Assembly: GCF_003202205.1 (NCBI RefSeq)
Contig: NZ_PDOG01000002.1
Span: forward strand, 139,148-203,147
Reading direction: 5' to 3'
DNA: 64,000 nt
From: Halomonas sp. LBP4
GTDB lineage: Bacteria > Pseudomonadota > Gammaproteobacteria > Pseudomonadales > Halomonadaceae
A program made the translations under genes and the position numbers. The notes below the pieces were generated by a model. The model had not been told where the DNA came from. It ran no database searches and saw only the letters and a program-made list of their open reading frames with translations. Position 1 is the first letter of the stretch; each line of letters opens with the position of its first letter. Positions 17,469 to 27,236 of the stretch are shown one piece after another.

Positions 17469-18791
17469 TTAGAGGATATACCGCGACAGATCCTCGTCCA
17501 TCGCCAGTTCGCCGAGCTGGGAGTCCACATAGGCGGCGTCGATCGCCAGTGGGGTGCCGATGTCGGCGCCCTTGAACGAGGCCTCCTCGAGCAGGCGTTC
17601 CATCACCGTGTGCAGGCGGCGGGCGCCGATGTTCTCGGTGCCTTCGTTGACCTTCCAGGCGATCTCGGCGATGCGCTCGATACCATCCGCGGTGAACGAG
17701 ATATCGAGTCCCTCGGTGGCCAGCAGTGCCTGGTACTGCTTGGTCAGCGATGCCGAGGGTTCGGTGAGGATGCGCTTGAAGTCGTCGGGGGTCAGCGCAT
17801 TGAGCTCGACGCGGATCGGCAACCGGCCCTGCAGCTCGGGGATCAGGTCCGAGGGCCGCGACAGGTGGAAGGCGCCGGAGGCGATGAACAGGATATGGTC
17901 GGTCTTGACCATGCCGTACTTGGTCGAGACCGTGGAGCCCTCGATCAGCGGCAGCAGGTCGCGCTGCACGCCCTCGCGGGAGACCTCGCCGCCGCTGGAC
18001 TGGCCGCTGCCCTTGGCCACCTTGTCGATCTCGTCGAGGAAGACGATGCCGTTCTGCTCCACCGCCTCGATGGCGCGGTGCTTGATCTCCTCCTCGTTGA
18101 CCAGCTTGGCGGCCTCCTCGTCGCGCAGCAGGGCGAAGGCGTCCTTCACCGCCACGCGGCGGGTCTCGGTCTTCTGCTTGCCCATGCCGGCGAACAGGCT
18201 CTGCAGCTGACTGGTCATCTCCTCCATGCCCGGTGGGGTCATGATGTCGATACCCGGGCCCTGGGGGGTGATCTCGACATCGATCTCCTTGTCGTCGAGC
18301 TGTCCCTCGCGCAGCTTCTTGCGGAAGAGCTGCCGGGTCGAGCTGTCCTGGCGAGGGGCGTCCTCCTGGCCGCGGGGCGGCGGCAGCAGGGCGTCGAGGA
18401 TGCGGTCCTCGGCGGCGTCCTCGGCGCGGTGGCCCACCTCTTCCTTGGCCTGTTCGCGCACCAGCTTGATGGCGGCCTCGGTCAGGTCGCGGATGATCGA
18501 CTCCACGTCGCGGCCCACGTAGCCCACCTCGGTGAACTTGGTGGCCTCGATCTTGATGAAGGGGGCTCGGGCGAGCTTGGCGAGGCGGCGGGCGATCTCG
18601 GTCTTGCCCACCCCGGTGGGGCCGATCATCAGGATGTTCTTGGGCGTGACCTCTTGGCGCAGGTCGCCCTCGAGCTGCATGCGGCGCCAGCGGTTGCGCA
18701 GGGCGATGGCCACGGCGCGCTTGGCGTCCTGCTGGCCGATGATGTACTGATCCAGGGCGTGGACGATCTCGCGGGGGGTCATCTGGGTCAT
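17469..18791 (-). CDS. hslU: ATP-dependent protease ATPase subunit HslU
   Basis: AAA+ unfoldase that feeds substrates to the HslV peptidase. It has 440 residues. Walker [10 protein letters not shown] is at about 57-65. The HslU-specific I-domain lies between, with Walker [13 protein letters not shown] (about 248-259) and the C-terminal [18 protein letters not shown] and short tail EDLSRYIL, which docks into HslV. It follows hslV after an 11-bp gap and is expected to be cotranscribed with it. Confidence 0.98.
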   Translation of the reverse strand: MTQMTPREIVHALDQYIIGQQDAKRAVAIALRNRWRRMQLEGDLRQEVTPKNILMIGPTGVGKTEIARRLAKLARAPFIKIEATKFTEVGYVGRDVESIIRDLTEAAIKLVREQAKEEVGHRAEDAAEDRILDALLPPPRGQEDAPRQDSSTRQLFRKKLREGQLDDKEIDVEITPQGPGIDIMTPPGMEEMTSQLQSLFAGMGKQKTETRRVAVKDAFALLRDEEAAKLVNEEEIKHRAIEAVEQNGIVFLDEIDKVAKGSGQSSGGEVSREGVQRDLLPLIEGSTVSTKYGMVKTDHILFIASGAFHLSRPSDLIPELQGRLPIRVELNALTPDDFKRILTEPSASLTKQYQALLATEGLDISFTADGIERIAEIAWKVNEGTENIGARRLHTVMERLLEEASFKGADIGTPLAIDAAYVDSQLGELAMDEDLSRYIL

Positions 18792-18802
18792 GGTGGCGGC
18801 CT

Positions 18803-19321
18803 TCAGAGCTCTTCGAGCGTGACGTGGTGGTTGGTGAACACACAGATGTCGCCGGCGATCTCCAGCGACTTCTCGGTGATCTCGCGGGCCGAGAGGTCGG
18901 TGTTCTCGAGCAGGGCACGGGCCGCGGCCAGGGCGAAGTTGCCGCCGGAGCCGATGGCGATGATGCCGCGCTCGGGCTCCACCACGTCGCCGTTGCCGGT
19001 GATGATCAGCGAGGCATCCTTGTTGGCGACGGCCAGCAGCGCCTCCAGGCGGCGCAGGGCCCGGTCGGTGCGCCAGTCCTTGGCCAGCTCCACGGCGGCC
19101 TTGACCAGGTTGCCCTGGTGCTTCTCCAGCTGTGCCTCGAAGCGCTCGAAGAGGGTGAAGGCGTCGGCGGTGCCGCCGGCGAAGCCCGCCAGCACCTCGC
19201 CGCGGTAGAGGCGCCGGACCTTGCTGGCATTGCCCTTCATCACGGTGTTGCCCAGCGATACCTGGCCGTCGCCGGCCAGGGCGACCTGGTCGCCGCGGCG
19301 TACGGAAACGATGGTGGTCAT
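18803..19321 (-). CDS. hslV: ATP-dependent protease peptidase subunit HslV
   Basis: Proteasome-like threonine peptidase. The start at 19321 gives [21 protein letters not shown], so removal of Met leaves the catalytic N-terminal Thr, which decides the start despite an open frame further upstream. It has 172 residues. [34 protein letters not shown] is family-typical. GGAG lies 8 nt upstream of the ATG. The upstream region has a heat-shock-like -35 element and a leader hairpin (19340-19355). Confidence 0.98.
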   Translation of the reverse strand: MTTIVSVRRGDQVALAGDGQVSLGNTVMKGNASKVRRLYRGEVLAGFAGGTADAFTLFERFEAQLEKHQGNLVKAAVELAKDWRTDRALRRLEALLAVANKDASLIITGNGDVVEPERGIIAIGSGGNFALAAARALLENTDLSAREITEKSLEIAGDICVFTNHHVTLEEL

Positions 19322-19339
19322 GGAGAGAACTCCGAAACG

Positions 19340-19355
19340 GGGAGCCGTGGCTCCC
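19340..19355 (-). promoter_or_regulatory. Leader hairpin of hslVU
   Basis: A perfect 6-bp stem, GGGAGC-cgtg-GCTCCC, sits about 20 nt before the hslV ATG in the 5' untranslated region. A stabilising 5' stem-loop is known for E. coli hslVU; equivalence here is inferred. Confidence 0.35.
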
Positions 19356-19377
19356 GATGACTTTCGGCGCCGCGGGG

Positions 19378-19406
19378 GGCCCGGGTGCCGTACATGAGCT
19401 TTCAAG
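19378..19406 (-). promoter_or_regulatory. Possible sigma-32 promoter of hslVU
   Basis: On the minus strand CTTGAAA (19406-19400) exactly matches the heat-shock -35 consensus. Fourteen bases further lies CCCGGGCC (19385-19378), only a partial match to the -10 CCCCATNT. Known heat-shock control of hslVU supports the idea. Confidence 0.4.
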
Positions 19407-19464
19407 GGAAGTGCGGGCGAGTCAACCGGAATTCAACCGCCGGGCGTCGGGGCACGGCGAGTGG

Positions 19465-20190
19465 CTAGTTCTGCAGGCGGATCAGCAGGGGGTCTATCCC
19501 CTGGGTGACCATCAGGTCCTGGGCGCGGTTGAGCTCGCGGTTGTCATCGAAGGGGCCGACCTGCACCCGGTGCCAGGTCTCGCCACCCGAGGCCTGTACC
19601 TGGCTGACCTGGGCCACCAGGCTGAGGTTGCGCAGGCGCTGCTGCAACTGCTGCGCATCGCCGGACTCGCGGAAGGAGGCGGCCTGGAGCATGTAGCGGT
19701 GGCCGCTGGCCGGGCTCGGCGCCGGGTCGGCCGTGGCGTTCTCCCGGGGGCGCAGGTTGGCGGCGATCACCTGGGCGATGGGATCGGCGGCGGGGGCATT
19801 GGCGGCCTCGGGCTCCGGTTCGCTCGCCGGGGCCGGCGGCCGGGCGGTGGAGGCGGGCAGCTCGCCCCGGGGCGCGACCACCTCGGACTCCGGCAGCAGG
19901 GTGTAGAACTCGAAGGTCGGCATGCGCGGCTCCTCCGGCGCGGGGCTGGCCTGGGGGCGCTGTGCGGCCTCGTCGCCGGCAGAGGGCGTACGGGGTACCA
20001 CCGTGGCCAGCGGGGAGTCGCTGCCCTCCTGCCAGGGGGCCGTGCCGTGCTGGTGCTGGGCGAGCAGGAAGCCGGCCGCGAGGCCGGCCAGGCCCCACAG
20101 CCAACCCGGCAGGCCGTGGCTTGTCCGGGGAGTGGAGCGGCGCTTGCTGGACGTGGCGCCGCGCTTCTTCGGGGCGGGACGACGGGCCAT
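19465..20190 (-). CDS. SPOR-domain cell-division protein, FtsN-like
   Basis: A 241-residue bitopic protein: basic cytoplasmic N terminus (MARRPAPKKRGATSSKRRS), one membrane helix (about 28-44, LPGWLWGLAGLAAGFLLA), and a long Pro/Ala/Glu-rich periplasmic linker. The C-terminal SPOR domain (about 163-241, YMLQAASFRESGDAQQLQQRL through HRVQVGPFDDNRELN) binds denuded peptidoglycan. This topology and the place just upstream of hslV match ftsN. The linker and early region are too divergent for me to assign the symbol firmly. It begins 3 bp after the argS stop and is probably cotranscribed with it. Confidence 0.85.
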   Translation of the reverse strand: MARRPAPKKRGATSSKRRSTPRTSHGLPGWLWGLAGLAAGFLLAQHQHGTAPWQEGSDSPLATVVPRTPSAGDEAAQRPQASPAPEEPRMPTFEFYTLLPESEVVAPRGELPASTARPPAPASEPEPEAANAPAADPIAQVIAANLRPRENATADPAPSPASGHRYMLQAASFRESGDAQQLQQRLRNLSLVAQVSQVQASGGETWHRVQVGPFDDNRELNRAQDLMVTQGIDPLLIRLQN

Positions 20191-20193
20191 GGC

Positions 20194-21879
20194 TTACATC
20201 TCCTCGGGAGCACCGACGCCCATCAGGTCGAGGCCGTTGCGCAGCACCTGGCGGGTGGCCAGGCCCAGCGCCAGGCGGGCATTGCGCAGGGCGTCGTCCT
20301 CGACCATCACCTTCACCGCGTTGTAGCAGGTGTGGAACTCGGCGGCGAGGTCGAGCAGGTACTGGGCGATCTGCTGGGGCTCGCGGGACGCGGCGGCGTG
20401 CTCGACCACTTCCGGGTAGCGGGCCAGGCGATTCATCAGCGCCTTCTCCTGGTCCTCGGCGAGCAGCGCCAGGCTGGCCATGGCCAGGGCGTGGTCGAAG
20501 GGCTTGCCATCGGCCTCGGCCTTCCTCGCCACGCTGCAGACACGGGCGTGGGCGTACTGGACATAGTAGACCGGGTTGTCGTTGGACTGGGAGCGGGCCA
20601 GGTCGATGTCGAAGGTGAGCTGGGAGTCGGCGCGGCGGGCGGCCAGGAAGAAGCGGGTCGCGTCACGGCCGACCTCGTCGATCAGGTCGCGCACGGTGAC
20701 ATAGCTGCCGGCACGCTTGGAGAGCTTCACCTCGACCCCCGAGCGGGTGACCATCACCATCTGGTGCAGCACGTAGTCGGGCCAGCCCGGGGGGATGCCG
20801 GTCTCCAGCGCCTGCAGGCCGGCGCGCACCCGGGTTACCGTGGAGTGGTGGTCGGCGCCCTGCTCGTTGATCACGGTGGTGAAGCCACGCTGCCACTTGT
20901 CGAGGTGGTAGGCGACGTCGGGCAGGAAGTAGGTGTAGTGGCCATCGGTCTTGCGCATCACCCGGTCCTTGTCGTCACCGAAGTCGGTGGTGCGCAGCCA
21001 GAGGGCGCCGTCCTGCTCGTAGGTATGGCCACCCTTGATCAGCTGCTCGACGGTGGCCTCGACCTTGCCGTCCTCGTAGAGCGAGGACTCCAGGAAGTAG
21101 ACGTCGAACTCGACACCGAAGGCGCGCAGGTCGAGGTCCTGCTCGCGGCGCAGGTAGGCCACGGCGAAGTCGCGGATGGCGTCGAGGTCGTCCGGGTCGC
21201 CCTTGGCGGTGACGTGGCGGTCGTCGGCGTGGACCGTCTCGCCCGCCAGGTAGGCGTTGGCCACGTCGATGATGTAGCCGCCACGGTAGCCGTCGGCGGG
21301 CCAGCCCTCGTCGTCGGGGTCGATGCCCTTGACCCGGGCCTGCACCGAGAGCGCCAGGTTGCTGATCTGGGCGCCGGCGTCGTTGTAGTAGAACTCGCGG
21401 GTCACGTCATGGCCGGTGGCTTCCAGCAGCCGGCAGATACAGTCGCCGATGGCCGCCCCGCGGCCATGGCCGACGTGCAGCGGGCCGGTGGGATTGGCGG
21501 AGACGAACTCTACCTGCACCTTCTCGCCCTGGCCGGTGAGGCTGCGGCCGTAGGTGTCGCCCCCATCGAGCACCTGGCGCACCACCTGGGCGGCGGCGTC
21601 GGTGGCGGCGAAGAAGTTGACGAAGCCGGGGCCGGCGATCTCCACCCTGCTCACGGCATCGCTCTCGGGCAGGGCGCCGACCAGCGCCTCGGCCAGCTCG
21701 CGGGGCTTCTTGCCGGCGGGCTTGGCCAGCATCAGCGCCAGGTTGGTGGCATAGTCGCCGTGGGCCTTGTCCCGGGTGGGGTCGACCTTGATGGTCGGCG
21801 AGAGGTCGGCGGGCAGCACGCCCTGCCGCTTGAGAGTGTCGAGGGCGCCCTCGAGCAGGGTGATGATGGTGTCTTTCAT
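20194..21879 (-). CDS. argS: Arginine-tRNA ligase
   Basis: Class I aminoacyl-tRNA synthetase charging tRNA-Arg. It has 561 residues from the ATG at 21879 ([20 protein letters not shown]), chosen because the N-terminal Add-1 domain starts there in the family. [19 protein letters not shown] contains the HIGH-like signature (HVGH). [21 protein letters not shown] is the KMSKS-region equivalent, and the C-terminal anticodon domain includes [17 protein letters not shown]. It is upstream of the SPOR gene. Two identical tRNA-Arg(ACG) genes are in the same window. Confidence 0.98.
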   Translation of the reverse strand: MKDTIITLLEGALDTLKRQGVLPADLSPTIKVDPTRDKAHGDYATNLALMLAKPAGKKPRELAEALVGALPESDAVSRVEIAGPGFVNFFAATDAAAQVVRQVLDGGDTYGRSLTGQGEKVQVEFVSANPTGPLHVGHGRGAAIGDCICRLLEATGHDVTREFYYNDAGAQISNLALSVQARVKGIDPDDEGWPADGYRGGYIIDVANAYLAGETVHADDRHVTAKGDPDDLDAIRDFAVAYLRREQDLDLRAFGVEFDVYFLESSLYEDGKVEATVEQLIKGGHTYEQDGALWLRTTDFGDDKDRVMRKTDGHYTYFLPDVAYHLDKWQRGFTTVINEQGADHHSTVTRVRAGLQALETGIPPGWPDYVLHQMVMVTRSGVEVKLSKRAGSYVTVRDLIDEVGRDATRFFLAARRADSQLTFDIDLARSQSNDNPVYYVQYAHARVCSVARKAEADGKPFDHALAMASLALLAEDQEKALMNRLARYPEVVEHAAASREPQQIAQYLLDLAAEFHTCYNAVKVMVEDDALRNARLALGLATRQVLRNGLDLMGVGAPEEM

Positions 21880-22041
21880 GAAGCGTCGGATGTCCTGTGG
21901 CGCCGGCCGATGCGAGGTAAAGGGCGATGACGAGGCGCTCGCGGTGGGCTCGGGCGTGGAAATACGGTGCCCGTGGGTGGGCATGGTCGGCCATTATCGG
22001 CAATTGTGGCGTGGCTTTAAAGCCCACCGGGCTTCGCCCGG

Positions 22042-22144
<103 letters not shown>

Positions 22145-24385
22145 TCAGCTCAGCGTCTGCGGGTCGATATCCAGCGACCAGCGCACCCGGCGGGCCTCCG
22201 GCGTGGCCTCGAGCCAGGCGACCAGCCCGGCGCCGGCCTCGTGCAGCATGCTGCGGCGCGAGCTGGCGAGCATCAGTTGCAGGTGGTAGCGGTTCTGGCG
22301 CCGCTCCATGGGGGCGGGCACCGGGCCCAGGCAGTCCACCGCCAGGCTGCGCTCGCCGATCCAGCGCCGCAGGGCCTCGGCGGCCTGGCCGCCCAGGGCG
22401 TTCACCGCCTCTTCCCGGGGGCTCTCGAGGCGCAGCAGGGCCAGGAACCGGAAGGGCGGCAGGCCGGCGGCACGGCGCTCCTCCAGCAGCTGGTCGGCCA
22501 GGGCGGCGTAGCCCTGCTCCGACAGTCGCCGCAGGTGCGGGTCGTCGCCATGCAGGGTCTGCACCAGCACCCGGCCGGGGTGGTCGGCACGCCCGGCGCG
22601 TCCGGCCACCTGCACCAGCAGCTGGGCGCTCTGCTCCAGGGCGCGGAAGTCGCTGGCATAGAGGCCGGCGTCGGCGTTGACCACCACCACCAGGGTGACG
22701 TGGGGCAGGTGGTGTCCCTTGGCCAGCATCTGGGTGCCGACCAGCAGGCAGGGCTCGCCGCGGCGGACCTCGGTGAGCACCCGCTCGAAGGCGTCGCGGC
22801 GCCGGGTGCTGTCGCGGTCGATGCGGTGTACCGGCACCTCGGGGAACAGCGCCGCCAGGGTCTCCTCGGTGCGCTCGGTGCCGCTGCCCAGGGGACGCAG
22901 GTCGCCGCTTCCGCAGCCGGGGCAGACATCGGGCAGGGCGCGGCGACGGTCGCAGTGGTGGCAGGCCAGCAGCGGCGGCTGGCGGTGCAGGGTCATGCGG
23001 GCGTCGCAGTGGTCGCACTCGGCGAGCCAGCCGCAGGCGTGGCACGCCAGGGTGGGGGCGAAGCCGCGGCGGTTGATGAACACCAGCACCTGGTGGCCGG
23101 CGGTGAGCGTCTCGCGGATGGTCTCGATCACCGGGGGGATGAGTCCACCCTGGCGGCGGCGGCCGCGCAGGTCGACCAGCTCGAGGCGGGCCGGGGCGTG
23201 GCGGCTGGCGCGGCGGGTCAGCGACAGGTGGCGCCAGTCGCCGCTGCGGGCCCGGGCCAGGCTCTCCAGCGAGGGGGTGGCGCTGCCCAGCAGCAGGGGG
23301 ATGCCGTGGTGGTGGGCACGGGCCACGGCGAGGTCGCGGGCGTGGTAGCGCAGGCCATCCTGCTGCTTGAAGGAGCCGTCGTGCTCCTCGTCGACGATGA
23401 TCGCCCCGGGCCGGGCAAGGGGAGTGAAGAGCGCCGAGCGGGTGCCGATGACGATGGGCGCGCGGCCGCTGGCGGCGGCCTCCCAGGCGTCGAGGCGCTC
23501 GTTGTCGGTGAGCCCCGAGTGCAGCGCCACCACCGGGACCCGGAAGCGCTGGCGGAAGCGGGCCAGGGTCTGGGGGGTGAGGCCGATCTCGGGGACCAGG
23601 ACCAGGGCCTGGCGGCCACGGCCCACCACCGCCTCGATCAGCTGCAGGTAGACCTCGGTCTTGCCGCTGCCCGTGACCCCCTCGAGCAGGCAGGGGTGGT
23701 AGTCGTCGAGGCGCTCGTGGAGGGCGGCCAGGGCCGTGGCCTGTTCGCTGTTGAGCGGCAGGGCGGGCTCGGCGAGCAGTGGCTCCCCGGCCTTCCAGGG
23801 GGCGGTGAGCGGCTCCTCGCGGGCGCCGGCCAGGCCCTTGTCGGCCAGGGCGCGGAGCTGCTCGCGGGTGAACGACTGGGCGAGAATCGCCTGGGTGCCG
23901 AGGCCGTGGGGGTGCTGGCGCAGCATCTCCAGTAGCTCGGCCTGGCGTGGCGCGCGGGCGAGCCCCGGCGGGTCGGTTTCCAGGCCGGCGGGGGTGGGCT
24001 GCCAGCGCTCACGGGTCCGGGCTTCGAGGGGGCGGCCCTGGCGGAGCAGCACCGGCATGGCCTGGTGCAGGGTGTCGCCCAGGGGGTGCTGGTAGTAGCG
24101 GGCGGTGAAGCGGCACAGCCATAGCCAGTCGGCGGGCAGCGGGGTGCCGTCCAGGCAGGTGTCCACCGGCTTGAGATCGGTCAGCGGCAGCTCGCTGTCG
24201 TCGCGACACTCGATCACCACGCCCACCAGCTGGCGGCGGCCGAAGGGCACCCGCACGCGCAGCCCCGGCTGCCAGCCGCCGGGCGGGGTCTCCCGGCAGG
24301 GGCGATAGTCGAACAGGCGGCGCAGCGGCGAGGGAATGGCGATACCCAGCACGCGGGGCGTGCTGGGGCGGGGGGGATTGGACAA
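22145..24385 (-). CDS. priA: Primosomal replication restart helicase PriA
   Basis: Superfamily 2 3'-to-5' helicase that reloads the replisome at stalled forks. From a TTG start at 24385 it has 746 residues, close to E. coli PriA. The usual family N terminus (RVLGIAIPSPLRRLFDYRP) begins about 10 residues in, whereas the first upstream ATG (24517) would add 44 unrelated residues. GGAGG lies 4 nt before the TTG. Motifs: Walker A GVTGSGKTEVY, DEEH box VDEEHDGSFKQQDG, and zinc-binding cysteine pairs (CHACGWLAECDHCDARM; CHHCDRRRALPDVCPGCG). The start region overlaps the divergent rpmE promoter. Confidence 0.95.
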   Translation of the reverse strand: MSNPPRPSTPRVLGIAIPSPLRRLFDYRPCRETPPGGWQPGLRVRVPFGRRQLVGVVIECRDDSELPLTDLKPVDTCLDGTPLPADWLWLCRFTARYYQHPLGDTLHQAMPVLLRQGRPLEARTRERWQPTPAGLETDPPGLARAPRQAELLEMLRQHPHGLGTQAILAQSFTREQLRALADKGLAGAREEPLTAPWKAGEPLLAEPALPLNSEQATALAALHERLDDYHPCLLEGVTGSGKTEVYLQLIEAVVGRGRQALVLVPEIGLTPQTLARFRQRFRVPVVALHSGLTDNERLDAWEAAASGRAPIVIGTRSALFTPLARPGAIIVDEEHDGSFKQQDGLRYHARDLAVARAHHHGIPLLLGSATPSLESLARARSGDWRHLSLTRRASRHAPARLELVDLRGRRRQGGLIPPVIETIRETLTAGHQVLVFINRRGFAPTLACHACGWLAECDHCDARMTLHRQPPLLACHHCDRRRALPDVCPGCGSGDLRPLGSGTERTEETLAALFPEVPVHRIDRDSTRRRDAFERVLTEVRRGEPCLLVGTQMLAKGHHLPHVTLVVVVNADAGLYASDFRALEQSAQLLVQVAGRAGRADHPGRVLVQTLHGDDPHLRRLSEQGYAALADQLLEERRAAGLPPFRFLALLRLESPREEAVNALGGQAAEALRRWIGERSLAVDCLGPVPAPMERRQNRYHLQLMLASSRRSMLHEAGAGLVAWLEATPEARRVRWSLDIDPQTLS

Positions 24386-24414
24386 TTGGCCTCCGGCGTC
24401 GGCTCTGCTAGAAT
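24386..24414 (+). promoter_or_regulatory. rpmE promoter
   Basis: TTGGCC (24386-24391) and TAGAAT (24409-24414) are spaced 17 bp apart. The -35 directly abuts the priA start codon on the opposite strand, so RNA polymerase at rpmE covers the priA ribosome site. Confidence 0.6.
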
Positions 24415-24537
24415 GCCCCGCCTCCACGGGCCCCCAGGGGGTGCGTGGCGGCAAAACCGGTTTGTACGTCGACAGAAACCCGTATGCGGTGCCTGGCAGC
24501 GGATCAGGTGGCGGCATACAGCTTCATGAGGCTCAAG

Positions 24538-24753
24538 ATGAAACAAGGTATCCACCCGGATTACAAGACGGTCACCGCGACCTGTTCCTGCGGCGCCACC
24601 TTCGAGGTCGGCTCCACCGTGGGTCACGACCTGTCCCTGGACGTCTGCTCGCAGTGCCACCCCTTCTACACCGGCAAGCAGAAGCAGGCGACCACCGGCG
24701 GTCGCGTCGAGCGCTTCAACAAGCGCTTCGGTGCCGCCATCAAGCGGGGCTGA
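24538..24753 (+). CDS. rpmE: 50S ribosomal protein L31 (zinc-binding form)
   Basis: Ribosomal protein L31, 71 residues. Four cysteines (two in CSCG near residue 16, two in CSQC near 37-40) mark the zinc-binding C+ form. The block [23 protein letters not shown] is diagnostic. The ATG at 24538 is preferred over one four codons earlier because GAGG lies 6 nt upstream and the start [10 protein letters not shown] matches other L31 proteins. A strong terminator follows at 24801. Confidence 0.97.
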   Translation: MKQGIHPDYKTVTATCSCGATFEVGSTVGHDLSLDVCSQCHPFYTGKQKQATTGGRVERFNKRFGAAIKRG

Positions 24754-24800
24754 TCATCGCCCCGTCACGGTCCCGGCCGTCGAGGTCGACCGTCGAGAGA

Positions 24801-24829
24801 GACCCGCCCATCGAGGCGGGTCTTTTTTT
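24801..24829 (+). terminator. Rho-independent terminator after rpmE
   Basis: A perfect 8-bp stem, GACCCGCC (24801-24808) with GGCGGGTC (24815-24822), 6-nt loop, followed by seven T. Confidence 0.92.
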
Positions 24830-24952
24830 CTCCTGCGCCTGGTGGCGGCATGATAAGCGATGCATTATGGGTGATCGTATCGGGTATAAGTTGCAACAAA
24901 TGTCTGCAAACGCCATCAAACGAGCGTACAAAAGGTGGGAAAATCTGCCCAG

Positions 24953-24979
24953 TTGAGGTGTGGAAGTTTTTTCTATACT
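24953..24979 (+). promoter_or_regulatory. Candidate maeB promoter
   Basis: TTGAGG (24953-24958) and TATACT (24974-24979) lie about 40 bp before the maeB ATG. The 15-bp spacing is short. The surrounding 130 bp are clearly more AT-rich than the genes. Confidence 0.4.
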
Positions 24980-25016
24980 CTGGCTGCCCCCTAAATCACC
25001 TGACCGGATCGAGAGC

Positions 25017-26285
25017 ATGACAGACTCAAGAAAGGCGGCGCTTGACTACCACGCGAATCCCATTCCCGGAAAGCTGTCGGTGGAACTGACCAAGCCCACC
25101 GCCACTGCTCGGGATCTGTCCCTGGCCTACAGCCCGGGCGTGGCCGAGCCTGTCCGCGAGATTGCCCGTGATCCGGAAAATGCCTACCTCTATACCGGCA
25201 AGGGAAACCTGGTGGCGGTGATTTCCGATGGCAGCGCCATCCTCGGCCTGGGCAATCTCGGGCCGCTGGCGAGCAAGCCGGTGATGGAGGGCAAGGGCGT
25301 GCTGTTCAAGCGCTTTGCCGGCATCAACTCGGTGGACATCGAGGTCAACGCCGAGAGCCCCCAGGCGTTCATCGACACCGTGGCACGCATCGCCGATACC
25401 TGGGGTGGCATCAACCTCGAGGACATCAAGGCGCCGGAGTGCTTCGAGATCGAGCAGGCGCTGATCGAGCAGTGCAACATTCCGGTCTTCCATGACGACC
25501 AGCACGGCACCGCCATCGTCACCGCGGCGGGCATGCTCAATGCCCTGGACATCGCCGGCAAGTCGCTGGACAGCGCGCGCATCGTCTGCCTGGGCGCCGG
25601 TGCCGCGGCGATCGCCTGCATGAAGCTGCTAGTCTCCTGCGGGGCACACCCCGAGAACATCGTGATGCTCGACCGCAAGGGCGTGATCCATACCGGGCGC
25701 GAGGATCTCAACCAGTACAAGGCGATGTTCGCCGTCGACACCGACAAGCGCACCCTGGATGACGCCATCGACGGCGCCGATGTGTTCGTCGGCCTGTCCG
25801 GCCCGGGGCTGATGACCGCCGACCATCTCCGCAAGATGGCCCCGACGCCGGTGGTCTTCGCCTGCACCAACCCGGACCCCGAGATCGATCCCGAGCTGGC
25901 CCACGAGACGCGCCCCGACGTGATCATGGCCACCGGTCGCTCCGACTACCCGAATCAGGTCAACAACGTGCTGGGCTTCCCGTTCATCTTCCGCGGGGCC
26001 CTGGACGTGCGGGCGACCCGCATCAACGAGGAGATGAAGGTGGCGGCCGTGCATGCGCTCAAGGACCTGGCCCGCGAGCCGGTGCCCCAGGCGGTGCTGG
26101 AGGCCTACGAGCAGGAGAGCATGAGCTTCGGCCCCGAGTACATCATCCCGACCCCCGTGGACGTGCGCCTGCTCGAGCGCATCTCCTCGGCGGTGGCCCA
26201 GGCGGCGGTGGATTCCGGGGTGGCGCGCAAGCCCTATCCTTCCCACTACCCGCTGGCCACCGTGGACGACGTCTATGGTGGATGA
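25017..26285 (+). CDS. maeB: NADP-dependent malic enzyme, short form without PTA domain
   Basis: Oxidative decarboxylation of malate to pyruvate. The 422-residue protein starts MTDSRKAALDYHANPIPGKL. It has the N-terminal malic domain (YSPGVAEPVREIA; GIINLEDIKAPECFEIE-like block; FHDDQHGTAIVTAAGMLNAL) and the NAD-binding domain with GAGAAAIACMKLL. It ends soon after the malic domain and lacks the phosphotransacetylase-like domain of the longer MaeB enzymes. This is the normal size in pseudomonads, not a truncation. The coenzyme preference is taken from the family. Confidence 0.93.
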   Translation: MTDSRKAALDYHANPIPGKLSVELTKPTATARDLSLAYSPGVAEPVREIARDPENAYLYTGKGNLVAVISDGSAILGLGNLGPLASKPVMEGKGVLFKRFAGINSVDIEVNAESPQAFIDTVARIADTWGGINLEDIKAPECFEIEQALIEQCNIPVFHDDQHGTAIVTAAGMLNALDIAGKSLDSARIVCLGAGAAAIACMKLLVSCGAHPENIVMLDRKGVIHTGREDLNQYKAMFAVDTDKRTLDDAIDGADVFVGLSGPGLMTADHLRKMAPTPVVFACTNPDPEIDPELAHETRPDVIMATGRSDYPNQVNNVLGFPFIFRGALDVRATRINEEMKVAAVHALKDLAREPVPQAVLEAYEQESMSFGPEYIIPTPVDVRLLERISSAVAQAAVDSGVARKPYPSHYPLATVDDVYGG

Positions 26286-26315
26286 CCGCTGCTGACCGAC
26301 GTTAGACCCGCGACA

Positions 26316-26347
26316 CGACGCCGCCGGCCCTCGGGCCGGCGGCGTCG
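26316..26347. terminator. Hairpin between convergent maeB and DUF481 genes
   Basis: A perfect 14-bp stem, CGACGCCGCCGGCC (26316-26329) with its complement (26334-26347), and a CTCG loop. Only TTCGTT follows, so it is a strong stem with a weak T tract that can act in either direction. Confidence 0.65.
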
Positions 26348-26373
26348 TTCGTGGCTGCTGACATGGCCAGCGG

Positions 26374-27138
26374 CTACCAGTCGTAGAGCACCGAGGCGCT
26401 GGTGGTGTGGTCGGTGCGGGCCATGGCGGCCTCGGGTGGCTGGGAGTTGTGCTTGATCTCGTGGGAGAGCTTCAGCGCCAGGTGCGAGTTGAGGCGGGCG
26501 GTGAGCGACGACAGCGAACGGGAGGTGGTGTTGTCGTCGGTGCCCTCCAGCGAGAGCTCCTGTGTCAGCGCCGAGGTGTCGGAGATCTCGTACTCGTAGG
26601 CCATGGCGCCGTAGGCCACCGCCAGGGTTTCGTTCTCCTCCTCCTGGATGCGGTCGTGGCGAACGCCCGGACCGGCCTCCAGCGAGAGTCGCTGGCGCTC
26701 GGTGTCGACCAGGTCACGGCCATAGCCGCCGATGGTGGTGAACTGCAGGTCGAAACCGCTGAAGCGGTCCTTTTCCCAGCGCGCGAAGCCGAACAGGTAG
26801 TGGGGCCCCTCGAGGTCGTAGCGCTCGCGCCCGGACAGCAGGTAGCGCTCGCCACTGGTCTCACCGTTGCGGGCGACGTTGCGCGCCTCGCCACGCAGGG
26901 TGTGGGTCCACCGGCCGGTCAGCCAGGTCAGGCGGCTCTTGCCGATCAGGGTCTGGTTGTCGGTGTTGCCGGAAAGCCGGGTATAGCCCAGCTCGGCGTC
27001 GCCGCTGAAGGACTTGGCGTCCTCTTCGGGCGGCGGCGGGGCATAGAAGGGGCTGGCCTGTGCACTGCCGGCGGCCGCCAGCAGGCCGCACAGTGCCCAC
27101 CATGAGGGTCGGGAGCGGCTCGTCGCAAGACGCGGCAT
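26374..27138 (-). CDS. DUF481 / YdiY-family outer-membrane beta-barrel protein
   Basis: A 254-residue protein with a signal peptide ending near AGSAQA-SPF (about residue 28) and a mature part of alternating strands typical of small barrels. The opening FSGDAELGYTRLSGNTDNQTLIGKSRLTW is characteristic of DUF481. The protein ends with an aromatic residue (VLYDW), the outer-membrane insertion signal. GGAG lies 6 nt before the ATG. It is transcribed in the same direction as mrcA and 98 bp downstream of it. Function is unknown; some relatives are acid- or salt-stress inducible. Confidence 0.88.
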   Translation of the reverse strand: MPRLATSRSRPSWWALCGLLAAAGSAQASPFYAPPPPEEDAKSFSGDAELGYTRLSGNTDNQTLIGKSRLTWLTGRWTHTLRGEARNVARNGETSGERYLLSGRERYDLEGPHYLFGFARWEKDRFSGFDLQFTTIGGYGRDLVDTERQRLSLEAGPGVRHDRIQEEENETLAVAYGAMAYEYEISDTSALTQELSLEGTDDNTTSRSLSSLTARLNSHLALKLSHEIKHNSQPPEAAMARTDHTTSASVLYDW

Positions 27139-27236
27139 GTCGGTCTCCGTGGGTTGCCTGTTGTCGGGGCCGCCGAAGGCGGCGCTCGCGGTTGGCAGAT
27201 GAAAGGGGCGGCGTCCCTGCCGCCTGGCGCGCTGTC

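Noticed and set aside
25017..26285. maeB as a truncated pseudogene lacking the phosphotransacetylase domain
   Set aside because: The 422-residue form is a normal complete version in pseudomonads, and a hairpin terminator directly follows.
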